From Pocillopora verrucosa (Eukaryota > Cnidaria > Anthozoa > Scleractinia > Pocilloporidae), in the NCBI RefSeq assembly GCF_036669915.1, contig NC_089322.1, positions 15,785,543 through 15,849,542 of the forward strand: 64,000 nucleotides of DNA, given 5' to 3'. The translations under genes and the position numbers were made by a program. This document shows positions 11,701-20,918 of the stretch, one piece after another. The notes beneath the pieces were generated by a model. The model was not told where the DNA came from. It made no database searches and was given only the letters and a program-made list of their open reading frames with translations. Every line of letters starts with the position of its first letter. Position 1 is the stretch's first letter.

Positions 11701-14700
11701 ATAAGGTATTGAATTGAAATTCAATCCAACTTTTTTTGTTTTAAATTCAATATATACAGCTTGTTGATGATTAACACTATGTTGTATACAGATAAGAGAA
11801 CAACAGAGATAAAAGAGGGAATTACTGAAAGAATTAATAATGCTTGAAGATTCACAACATTTTGTTTAATCCTACAGAAACATAGATATCTACTTTTAAC
11901 ACTGAGAAGTTGTGCAGAGAAAAGTATACTGCATATCATGGAAAAATTCCAAAGAGGATCCTTTTGTACATTTATTCAGTTTTTCTTTCTTTTTTTTTTT
12001 TTGCTTTTTTTTTTTGTTTTGCTTTTTTTTTTTGTTTTGCACCAGGGTTTGAGGAATGACTTCAAAGCAGCCATGGAAAGAGTGGATCAGGAATATTTAG
12101 CAGAGTTAATTAAACAGCAGGTATGCTCTCATCAAACAAAAAGTGACCAAAAAAGTTAATAAATGATTTTTATTGAATACATGGGTAAAAATATTGGGAA
12201 ATGTATGCCAGATAGTGTCAGACACAGCAGCCTAATGGTTAGTGTGCTGGACTTTGGTTCAAGAGGTCAGAATTTTAAAAAAAAAATAGACTTTAATAGC
12301 TATCACAATTATTGGTGGACTAAGTTGTTTATATTGTGGGCCAGAAAAGAGAGAGAAACAAATAGTTCAGATAAACATTAAGTGCTTGAAAATCCCAACT
12401 GGCAGGAGACAAAACAGTTGGCTTATTTACACAGCACAGCTGAGTAGTTGAAATAGGGGTGACCAAGAACAAATCTAGTGAGTGGCAGAGTGGAGGACTT
12501 GAACCCCTTACCACCAGATTAAAAGTCTAGCGCCCTAACTAACCACTCGGCCATTCTGACCTCTGCGAGTGTGAGACCTGGCCGGTTCATTGTGTTAAGT
12601 TCTTGGGCAAAACACTAACAGTGCCTATCTCCATCCAGGAGTATAAATGGGTACTGGTGAATTGTCAGGGAGGCCTGATGAAATGCTGGGGGTAACTTTG
12701 TGATGAACTGGCATCCCATCCAGGGAAGGAGGTGGTAGTAACATTTCTTGTCACTTGATGCTAAGGAAACCAGGACAAGCAGTGACTAGATGAGCACTTG
12801 GCTCAAAACAGACTTTTGTGGAAGATAGTAAGGAGAATAAGGCAATTAATCAGAAGGATGTTTTTGTAGGGTGGTGGTGAACAACAAAGTTCAGAAAGTG
12901 AAGAATCGTCACAAGTTGAAGAAGATGGAACAACCTTGGAGGATATCAAGGTAAATTTATCTTTGGTTAGCTTTCTACTTTTGAATATATTTTGCAATTA
13001 AAAAGATATTTTTAATGCTAATTTTTGTGTATTTTTTAAACTATATGCACAATATATTCTCTATTTTTTTTGAAGGAACTGGCCATAAATATGGGTAAAG
13101 GTAATGAAAATTTGGATCAAGATGTCATCTTAAAGTTTATTCAGGTGAACTGCAGATTGTACTTTCACAGAAAATTGTTAATTATGCAGTATTAAAGTAT
13201 AAATTGTCACTTGGATAAAGGCATTAATGAAAAAAAAAAAAAAACAAGCATGCAGCAGATGACCCACAGCTGAGCATGTCATTGATGCTCTTAACACAAT
13301 TTGACGTCATCTGTGTCTATTACTGTACAAATCCACAGCAAAATAGATTCTGTTTGTCATTAGATGTCTGTTTGTTTTGTTTTCCTTTTAGTTCCTCCTT
13401 GGTTTATGGGCTAAGGATTGCAAGACAAGATCTGATGATAGCAAAAGAAGCCTTGAGGTAGCACACTGCACTAAAATTGTTTTAAAAAAACCTTTAGCTA
13501 GAGCTAGAGCATTTTTCATGATTCACTACAGAATTAGAAATTGAAATTACTTTATACTAACTGAAGATCTACAGTGTATGAATCCATCTCTTTTTTCCTT
13601 TGGAACCAAAATGAAATGTTTACAACAGATCAGTATGATTTTAACATCACAGCAAAATTGACTAACTGTTTACATGAACTTGATTGACAAGAACTCTTCA
13701 CTAGACTATGATGGTAACTTCTGTTCAGGCTTTTGAAGCATTAGTCAGTACTACTGATAGCAGTCCCTCTTTGGACTACCCTCACGCAGACCATCAGAAG
13801 GCTCAATCAAATATCAGTATCAGCCCATGCAGTCTCCAGGTGTTAACGCACATGTGTAGTCTTCAGGTCACCCCTGTGCTGTGGCTTGCAAATAGCCAAC
13901 TTGTCTGCCTCCTAGCCTTTGGTATTTTAAACACAAGTGGATTCTTTCCAGTTGTGTTTATCTGTGTCAAAAGCATGTTTAGGTGCTGAATATATTGACC
14001 TAGTTATTTGTTTTTTTACTTTATTTATTTTGTTTGCAAATAGGCAAAATTGGCAGGTGCTACTCAAAGACAGACAGAATCATATCTGAAGCCATTGTTG
14101 AGAAAACTTAAAAATAAGGTAAACAAAAAACTTGAAGAACTGTGCTTTTTTAACAATTATCATGGCTTTTCAAAGTCATCAACAATAAGAGTTCTATAAT
14201 AATCAGAGTGATAACTTTAAATTCAAAAATGATATAGATTTTCTCCATATGGAAATTTCTGCTATAAAAAAAAAGATGTTGAACTCATTAAATGTCATCC
14301 AAAAACCTCAGAGACTTGCACTTGTTGATGTTGGATTTGTTTGTTGTTTCCATACAGAAAACACCTCAAGATATTCTTGGTGCATTAACAACCATCATAA
14401 TGAATCTTTTAGAAAGAGAATATGTCAAGGTATGAAGTCAATTCAATGATGTTAGTTACTTTGATTTTACTTCAATCTTTCATTGATTTTATTCATTGTT
14501 TTGATTTGTTTCCAAAAAAAAAAAATTCCATCTAGAGACTATACTCCAATTCAACCCTTGGACCCCTGAGAGTGACCAGCTTCTAATTTCTCCTTACAAT
14601 ATCACCCTTGAATCAAACATTAAAGTTACAAGAAAAGAGGAAATGATCACCAACTAAAGAAGCTCTTGATTGTTAAACAAATTCTCCTTGTCAGCACATC

Positions 14701-15612
14701 AGGAAATGTATAGAGAGCAGAGTAGAGAATATGCATACTGATGCTAGGGTGGAAAGAGTTAAAAGATATTTAAGACAACTTTTAGTAGGACTTTCATAAG
14801 AAATTTTTGTTGCTAATGAAGGATATTTTAAAGGGAAGCTTATTTTGATAAGCATCACTATATTTTATCCTACAGGCCAATGACTCATATCTTCAGATGG
14901 CAATAGGAAATGCACCTTGGCCTATTGGTGTAACTATGGTGGGAATCCATGCACGAACAGGAAGAGAAAAAATTTTTGCCCAGAATGTGGCTCGTATCCC
15001 TTTTACCAGTTTACTGGTTTGATGTTTGCCAATTTACAGGAGGATTTCCACTGAATTTTAAAGCTCAAGTACAACGATCACAATTCTCTTAAACTTTCAA
15101 CTCTCATAGGTGGACAAGACAGAATTTCTCCTTACAATGTCAGTACAATATCAGGCAGACAACTAATGAGAATAATGAAAAATATCAATTAGGGGATCAT
15201 AAGTTGATCAAATACCAAATTCTCCGAACTGACACCACAAAAATTGTAAGGCAAAAATTGAGGAGAATTACTCATAAGATCTTGGAGGTGAAGGGGTTAA
15301 CAGTCACTTCTACCCAAATGATGTAGCCCATCAAGTTTCCATTTATTGCTATGTTCCCTTAACTTTTGTTTTATCAGATGTTCTCAATGATGAAACTCAA
15401 AGGAAGTACATTCAGGTAAAGATTAAGATGGAAAATAATGATGAAAAATAGTTATCTAATGAAATCAATAAGATGTGTCTTAAAATGTCGTAAATGTGTT
15501 GCCGTGAACCAGTTTTGTTCTTTCTCAGGGACTGAAACGTCTGATGACCTTTTGCCAAAAGAAGTTTCCTGCAGATCCATCAAAGTCTGTGGAATACAAT
15601 GCTGTAAAGTGA
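8753..15612 (+). CDS. PRPF18: pre-mRNA-splicing factor 18
   Basis: This gene is complete, with 15 exons: 8753-8818, 9914-9982, 10088-10108, 10852-10953, 11234-11313, 11672-11705, 12046-12120, 12870-12950, 13076-13144, 13392-13457, 14044-14118, 14358-14429, 14876-14993, 15378-15415 and 15529-15612. The CDS totals 1050 nt (349 aa; the human protein is about 342 aa). The start [14 protein letters not shown] matches the family. Residues 87-124 form the small Prp4/Prp18-type motif ([15 protein letters not shown]). Residues of about 190-340 form the helical Prp18 domain, including the near-invariant block [20 protein letters not shown]. The protein acts with Slu7 in the second catalytic step of splicing, in the nucleus. 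The 13th donor (GCTC/GTATCC) splits the His codon of AHVLND. The introns are packed with MITE and SINE copies, yet every phase joins. It converges with the EEP gene to its right. Confidence 0.97.
9384..9592. mobile_element. MITE-like element, family A, in PRPF18 intron 1
   Basis: Left end TTGACCCTTTCACTCCCA, right end GAAGTAAAGGTTTAA, with the internal blocks TATGTGAAGAA and ACCAAATTCTCAGAGCTAA shared with the other copies. It is diverged at both termini. Confidence 0.7.
10228..10444. mobile_element. MITE-like element, family A, in PRPF18 intron 3
   Basis: It runs TTAACCCTTAAACCCCCA ... CATGGGAGTTATAGGGTTAA. It is in the opposite orientation to the 5412 copy: the block TTCTCCTTACTGTCGACC is near the left end and AAGGAGAAATTCTG near the right. 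Confidence 0.75.
10661..10797. repeat. perfect 54-bp-armed palindrome (foldback element) in PRPF18 intron 3
   Basis: The left arm 10661-10714 (starting GGATCAATATCAGTATCTGG) is the exact reverse complement of the right arm 10744-10797. A 29-nt loop lies between them. The element ends 54 bp before exon 4 of PRPF18. A diverged relative lies at 19708-19852, so this is a mobile foldback/MITE family and not a one-off hairpin. Perfect arms suggest a young insertion or arm-to-arm conversion. Confidence 0.9.
11978..12045 (+). promoter_or_regulatory. very long T-rich tract before PRPF18 exon 7
   Basis: About 65 bases that are almost all T, with isolated G and C, end in GCACCAG at the exon 7 acceptor. 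It serves as an extreme polypyrimidine tract. It also creates a spurious Phe-rich ORF on the plus strand. Confidence 0.6.
12221..12820 (+). mobile_element. tRNA-headed SINE, split by a second SINE, in PRPF18 intron 7
   Basis: The head (12221-12270) reads like a tRNA 5' half with CCTAATGGTTAGTGTGCTGG as A-box region. The body resumes at about 12563 with GACCTGGCCGGTTCATTGTG and continues through CAGGAGTATAAATGGGTACT and GGCATCCCATCCAGG. I recognise head and body together as one common coral SINE. The gap between them is filled by the minus-strand SINE listed next. Confidence 0.75.
12274..12552 (-). mobile_element. second tRNA-headed SINE nested in the first
   Basis: On the minus strand it begins GGCCGAGTGGTTAG. 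A 5-bp anticodon stem follows (CTAGA paired with TCTGG, loop CTTTTAA), then a long variable arm and the B-box GGGGTTCAAGTCC. The body contains CAACTACTCAGC and CAGTTGGGATTTTCAAGC and ends in an A/T-rich tail near 12280. The Leu/Ser-type head with long variable arm differs from the host SINE. Confidence 0.75.
14550..14763. mobile_element. MITE-like element, family B, in PRPF18 intron 12
   Basis: It begins TTCAACCCTTGGACCCCTGA and ends GGTGGAAAGAGTTAAA. The internal blocks GTGACCAGC, TAATTTCTCCTTACA and AATTCTCCTTGTCAG are shared with the copies at 52229 and 59430. It is related in design to family A but clearly distinct in sequence. Confidence 0.75.
15089..15300. mobile_element. MITE-like element, family A, in PRPF18 intron 13
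   Basis: It runs TTAAACTTTCAACTCTCA ... TTGGAGGTGAAGGGGTTAA. The internal ACAGAATTTCTCCTTACAA and AATTAGGGGATCATAAGTTG match the family. Confidence 0.8.
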
Positions 15613-16381
15613 TAATAGATGAAAGGATTATCAACAAAAATACTACCAAACTGCAAGCACAAAAGAACATTTATTATTATTCTTTCACACTTGCTTTACA
15701 CAAGAACTAAGTTTTAACCCTCAATGTGGTAATGTTTGAATGTAAAGAACCTTTATGTAAATTTCTCATAAATAGTGTTATTGAAAGACATTTAATTATA
15801 TTGCATACATAATGAGTGACGCAACAGACTTGAAAAGGTCAGGGAAGAAAGGCAACTTCATCATGAAGAAGAGAAAACTTCAGTGAAGACCACAGAAAAA
15901 CCCAGATAAGCTGTTAAACACTCATTTTTTAAATCTCTTTCATTCTTAGGGCTGTAAATTATATATATAGAATGTTCACAGACTTCTGTTAAGTGCACAT
16001 ATCATCTCTGTAGAGGTTGGCAAAGGGTCCAAAGGCATACTTAAGCCCCCAATAAGGATGTTATGTATAAATTTCCTAAAGGGGCAAGGAAAAGTGAGAT
16101 TTGAAGTCTTCCCTTGCAAATTTCTGTGGCATGAAGTATTGTTTACGGTACACAATTGCATGCATTTTCCTAAAAATCTTGCATGAAACTGGACTTCTCT
16201 CCCCACCCCCTCCCCCTCCTTTGCTACCCTCTCTGTACAAACCATGCTGTAAGGTAAGTAAATTTCTTTTCTCAAGAATAAAAAATTTTAAGTATTGGTC
16301 ACTTGTTTCTTTGAATACATTATTTAAATTCAGTTGGGAAGACCATGGACCATGGTTACTTATTTTGATTATCAGTTTGTG
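15613..16381. other. convergent 3' regions of PRPF18 (plus) and the EEP gene (minus)
   Basis: Both genes point into this stretch, so it should hold both 3' UTRs. AATAAA-type signals are present on the minus strand near 15667-15674 and on the plus strand near 16276. I see no other gene. The overlapping ORFs here have no family resemblance. Confidence 0.5.
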
Positions 16382-19321
16382 CTATCTATATGTAAACTTC
16401 AAGCTTGCAGTGACCATCATATGATCTGAAGGAAACATTTCTTCTGCAATCCTTCCATTAACAGTTTCCAAGGTGTCTTGTAGCAAAGTCATTGTGATGA
16501 AGTGAAGAGTGGCCATTAAACAAACCACAACTATTCCTAGTGTTCTATTCGACAACAAAAACAAGACCCTGGCATGCGCTCTTCTCATCTTTGCAAAACA
16601 TCTTTGTATCAACATTTTTATGAGAATGTACAGGAAAAATACCAAAGTTGTGGAATATAACACGAAAAGTAAGATAAAATTGTTAAAGTGCTCAGCATCG
16701 CATTCAAAGCAGAAGGGCAACTCGCAGTTGTTTGTATCTCCTCCTTTAACACAAACACCACACCGACATGATCCATGAGGGCCACAGTCCTGATGACAAG
16801 TGTATTTAAAACGTGGACCATAAGCAGTTTCTTTGGCCATGAGGTATGCTTTCTTAAGCCTTTGCCATTTATTCTGCAAGCTGTACTTTTGTTGGTAGAT
16901 TTTTCCATCTCCGTGAATCTCAGAAGACACAACTTGAAGTCCAGTTAAAGAAACAAGGATCCTGTCTGGCCGACTAATGAGTCCGGGCTCTGGCTGAAAA
17001 GAAAATAAGCTTATCTTTAGCTTGTGCCCTTAGCAAGAGCTTTGAGATCAGTGTTAAGAAACCAAAACAACATGATACTATTGACCCTTTAACTCCCATG
17101 AATGACCAAGACAGAATTTCTCCTTACAATATCAACACAAAATCAAGGAGACAAGTTATGAGAATTAAGAAAAATATCAATTAGGGGATTGTGAGTTGAT
17201 CCAATCCCAAATTCTCCAAACTAACATCACATCATATCACTGTATGGCAGACAGTAAGGAGAATTACTAATGAGATATTGGGAGTTAAAGGGTTAAGTCA
17301 GATAATGTTCAGACAAAATAAACCAATGGAAAATTTTTCTGCAAAATGCTCATGGAATGGATAGGGCACAAGACAAAGTGACGTTGGTAAAGAAGGTATT
17401 GGCTTTTTGTTTTTCAACTTAACAGCAAGCATAGGAGGCTAAGCAGCAAACCAAATCCTGTCAGCAATCTGCGTATCAAGCTGTCTGTTTTGGCAGCACA
17501 ACTGAAAGAGGGGATGAAAGTTTGTATAGGTGCTAACATGATTTCGAATAAAATTTGGTGTTAATAAGCACTAGTCTTTTTCAAAGACAACAAAATTGCA
17601 CAAGCCTGTAGGGCAAGTGCAATTTGTAATCTGAAAAATTTTCAAGTGCTCATTACACCAAATTGCAACAGGAATCATGATATTACTCGTTAATAATGTA
17701 GATGGAAAAACATCACTGGAAGTTAAGACAGACAAAAGTTTTGAAAGCAAGGGCGCGCTATTTGTAATTTACATTAGTGTAACAACTTTGCATTCAGCCA
17801 ATCAGAAGCAATTTTTTTTTTCATGTACATTACTAAATGCTAAAAAAAAAAGGATTAGATCATTTATACAAGAGCATGGCAGAAAAACCTTTCTACAACA
17901 CACCATATTGCTGAAGGTATATCCCTTGCTGTTCCCATTTGCTGTCACCCAGGCATCCACAAAGCCATATCCTTGGTTTAATCCCTGTGGATCCAAATGA
18001 CTGGATGCGTGGCATGGGCCTTGCTTGTCAAAGGACCCTTTCATTATTCCATTTACAGGCCAATGGAAATCATTGTATGCATTGAAGTCACCCAGTAAAA
18101 CAGAGCGTTCACTTCCCATTGATGCAATATAGTTAATGACATCCACTGCATTTTGGCATTGCTGAGCTTTATCGTAAGATAAGTGAAGCACTGTTATATC
18201 CAGCTCTTCACCATCAATATCAACTTGGGCATGAAGTATAGCTCTCTTGTTGCGATCAACACCACCTTTCCCAATAGTAAGGTTCACAACGTGACTTAGT
18301 ATTATGGGATGTTTACTGAGTAGTCCCAGGCCTTCCTGTTCCCACCCTGGCGGGCCTTGTTGACCAGCTGGGTGTGTAACCACGGCAACAGGGTGATAAA
18401 CTAGGTGTTTGTACCGTGGAATTAACTCTTGAAGCTCAGTTAACTGGTTTCTTTCATCCTTAGCATCAGCCCTCACTTCTTGGAAACCAATCACATCTGG
18501 GTTAATTTTATTTATCTGGAATAATAAATTGCAAACCATAAAACAAAAATAAAAATAAATACCAACTTGAGTGCCCTTGACAGAATAGCAGTATGTCACA
18601 ATGTGAAAACAAAACTAACAAATCCAACATGGTTATTTGAGTGAAAGTACCAACCCAAACTAGCTTTCAAGTTGCTGTTAATATAAAACAAATTTCAACC
18701 CTTCCCAACATGTGGACACGGGCATTGACACGGGTTAACTGACAGGTAGATTTGACCGGGCTCAGCTACCTACTAACACCAACAAACATTTTATAAAGAT
18801 TGAAAAAGAACAAGAATCTCGCGATCTTTGATTTTTCAACATCAAGAATCTCTAATATTTATGAATTTCGAAAACTTTCGTCAATTTAACAACGTTAAAT
18901 TTGATTAAATTTGTTGTAAAATTTGTTAAATATAAAAATCGATTAAAATAGTTCTCTTTTGATTTGTTTCTCTTTTTTAAATTGAACGTAGCCAGAAAAA
19001 TAGTCACCTAACCTTTCAAATGACTATTTTCGCTGGGATTATAAGAATAGCCTTACCAAAAAAAAAATAAACAAAACAGCGGGAAACACATAAATATGTG
19101 AAGGTTGAATGTTCATGTCAAGAGACAGATATGAAATTATATCAAAAAACGTGAAAAATTACCATTTCCGCAATGAAGTATTTTCTTGTTTCCCACTGGA
19201 ACATAACATTCCAAATGTTGTAGTTTGCAACTTTTACAATTTTGTATGCTGAAACGCGGCAGTAAATCGAGAAATAGTCAGAGAAAAATATCAGAAATAT
19301 ACATATTCGAACCGCCATCAT
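16382..19321 (-). CDS. secreted/membrane EEP-family phosphodiesterase with a transmembrane hairpin inside the catalytic domain
   Basis: Three exons, all joined in phase 0: 19163-19321 (tandem ATG ATG start), 17904-18515 and 16382-16993. They encode 460 aa. Residues 1-25 are a hydrophobic signal peptide. The EEP (DNase I-like) fold then starts with VANYNIWN (31-38), followed by the catalytic Glu66 (GFQEVR), His164 (VLHLSYD), Asp196 and Asn198 (GDFNAYND), Asp267 (PDRIL) and the terminal Ser-Asp-His at 446-448. Between Asp267 and His448 lie about 180 residues, where EEP proteins usually have a few dozen. This insert holds a Cys-rich EGF-like patch (323-355, eight Cys), membrane helix 1 (about 363-382), a strongly basic loop (383-408) and helix 2 (about 409-428). 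All metal and catalytic positions look present, so activity is plausible. The substrate (nucleic acid, phosphoinositide or sphingolipid) is unknown. The family call is firm; the cellular role is not. Confidence 0.9.
17081..17296. mobile_element. MITE-like element, family A, in EEP gene intron 2
   Basis: It runs TTGACCCTTTAACTCCCA ... GGGAGTTAAAGGGTTAA. This is one of the best-preserved copies: ACAGAATTTCTCCTTACAA and CCAAATTCTCCAAACTAACA are intact. Confidence 0.85.
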
Positions 19322-20016
19322 TTAAATGGGTCAAGAACCTCTGTCGGCCTGGGAACGAGTTTCTCAAAACCCCTTCGCTGGCACGTTTGTAGCCAGCGGT
19401 CTATTAATAATACAAAATAACTGGATTGAAGTGTCTCTTCCGGAAGATTATTGACTTTTACCAAAGAGGTTCAGTTCTATGAATTTGCATGGATTCTGCT
19501 GATGCGATAGAAAACTGCTGTTTATTACTTCTTTGGATCATTTCCAAATATATATATTTCCTAACAATTTGTACTTTTATGATAAACATTTATGTTGACA
19601 GATATCAGTAAATAATGTGGTAAAACTTTACCAGAAGAGTATTGATTTTCACAAGTAAGTTATCTTAAGAACTTGCTAAATATTACAGTAACCTTAACAC
19701 TAACTTCAGATTAATGTCAGAATTTGGGCAACAGCATACCTGCCCCTCCCCCAACCCAATGTTAACCCTAACTTGTCATCAATTGACTGTGGTTGGGCTT
19801 AGGGAGGGATAGGTAGGTAGGGTGTGCAGTTGCTTAGATACCAAAATTGATCTCTAACTTTGAGGGGTGATTTAAATGAAATTTCCCCTCCAAACAATTT
19901 AATTATAATTATACAATGATCACCAAACAGGAGATTAGAAAAGATTCTCAGAAGTATTTACAAGAAAATATATATTAGCTAGAAAAAAGAATTTAAATTG
20001 ACAGTGAGCTACAAGT
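19322..20016. other. intergenic with a diverged palindrome copy
   Basis: This separates the 5' end of the EEP gene from the 3' end of the 275-aa gene (both minus). I see no exon. At 19708-19852 there is a decayed relative of the 10661 palindrome (AGATTAATGTCAGAATTTGG ... GATACCAAAATTGATCT, with CCCCTCCCCCAACCC facing GGGCTTAGGGAGGG). Confidence 0.6.
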
Positions 20017-20844
20017 TCAATGCTTCCACCCTGCTGCATGACCATCCTCCATTTGAGGCTCAAGAAATCCACGGAAAACTTTTCCATCATGACTCCATCT
20101 TGCGCCGTAACCTTCAGTGCACCTCACTTCAATAACTTTGAGCTCATGTGGCAGCAGGTGGATATTAATCCATGAAGCATCTTCTAGTATACGCATTACA
20201 ACTGTAATAGCATGTTCGTTCTTAACTTGTTCACTACCCGCACAGGCACCCCACCATTCACTGGAATCCCTGTGGCAGTGTTTAGACAAGGCCCTCGCAC
20301 CAACTGTCAAATTGGCATTTGGTTTGTGTTTCTCATTGAAGGATTCTATTAGAACTTTAACAGGAGGAGGGAAAATATCAACACTTCCTTGCGTGTGGCG
20401 AATATTAAGCAGATCAAGCAATCCTCTAACGCCAAGAATTTTTATGATAGAAGAAAACTGAAGATGTTTTTCTTCATCAGAAATCTCTGTCCAAGAATCG
20501 TTAAGGGAGGCCAGTACCAGCGAAACTTTTTCATAAATTCCTTTTCTTTCTTGAACAAAATTTTCCTCCGAAAGTAATCCACAAGCTTCGCTTTTTACAG
20601 GAAAATTCCCAGTGGACAGCCACTGATGTAACTTTTTTGAAATTTCCTTATAGAGGGGATATCTCGGGTAATTTCCTCTTTTGGTAGGTAAGGTAGAGAT
20701 AGTCTCTTCAGAACGTAGCAAGGTTTCGCATTGTGTTTTGGACAGTATTCCAGACTCCCGAACAATCCACTCTTCCAAGATTTGCTTTACGATTATAACA
20801 ACATTACGAACAGAAACCATTCTTGGTGCTGGTAGACAAATCAT
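20017..20844 (-). CDS. conserved uncharacterised protein, 275 aa
   Basis: A single-exon ORF with two possible starts (Met1 at 20844, Met9 at 20820). I chose the upstream one, but the second is equally possible. The protein is soluble: no signal peptide or membrane segment. The N-terminal two thirds look mainly helical. The C-terminal third is distinctive: GARALSKHCHRDSSEWWG, a KNEHA motif, an ASWINIHLLP segment, then EGYGARWSHDG and a final GFLEPQMEDGHAAGWKH. I recall the closing GYGARW/FLEP/GH/WKH motifs from uncharacterised proteins of plants and animals, but I cannot name the family and assign no function. The multiple His, Trp and Asp in the C-terminal motifs would suit a metal or nucleotide site (inference). 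The gene shares a promoter region with THOC7. Confidence 0.85.
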   Translation of the reverse strand: MICLPAPRMVSVRNVVIIVKQILEEWIVRESGILSKTQCETLLRSEETISTLPTKRGNYPRYPLYKEISKKLHQWLSTGNFPVKSEACGLLSEENFVQERKGIYEKVSLVLASLNDSWTEISDEEKHLQFSSIIKILGVRGLLDLLNIRHTQGSVDIFPPPVKVLIESFNEKHKPNANLTVGARALSKHCHRDSSEWWGACAGSEQVKNEHAITVVMRILEDASWINIHLLPHELKVIEVRCTEGYGARWSHDGKVFRGFLEPQMEDGHAAGWKH

Positions 20845-20918
20845 GTGTATCTACACCATGGAACGAATAGAAAATTTTTCCCAGACTCTCGCAGGTGCAG
20901 TATTCTGTTAGTTTCAAG
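20845..20918. promoter_or_regulatory. compact bidirectional promoter region
   Basis: Only 74 bp separate the start codon of the minus-strand 275-aa gene (20844) from that of THOC7 (20919). With such spacing the two core promoters must overlap or the 5' UTRs must be very short. No TATA box is visible. Confidence 0.6.

Noticed and set aside
11938..12159. plus-strand ORF with a Phe-rich hydrophobic segment
   Set aside because: The Phe run is the T-rich tract before PRPF18 exon 7; the rest is that exon read in its own frame.
12486..12567. functional tRNA (Lys- or Leu-type) on the minus strand
   Set aside because: The anticodon stem pairs, but the long variable arm does not fit a TTT anticodon and the acceptor pairing needs an extra base. 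The following body is a SINE.
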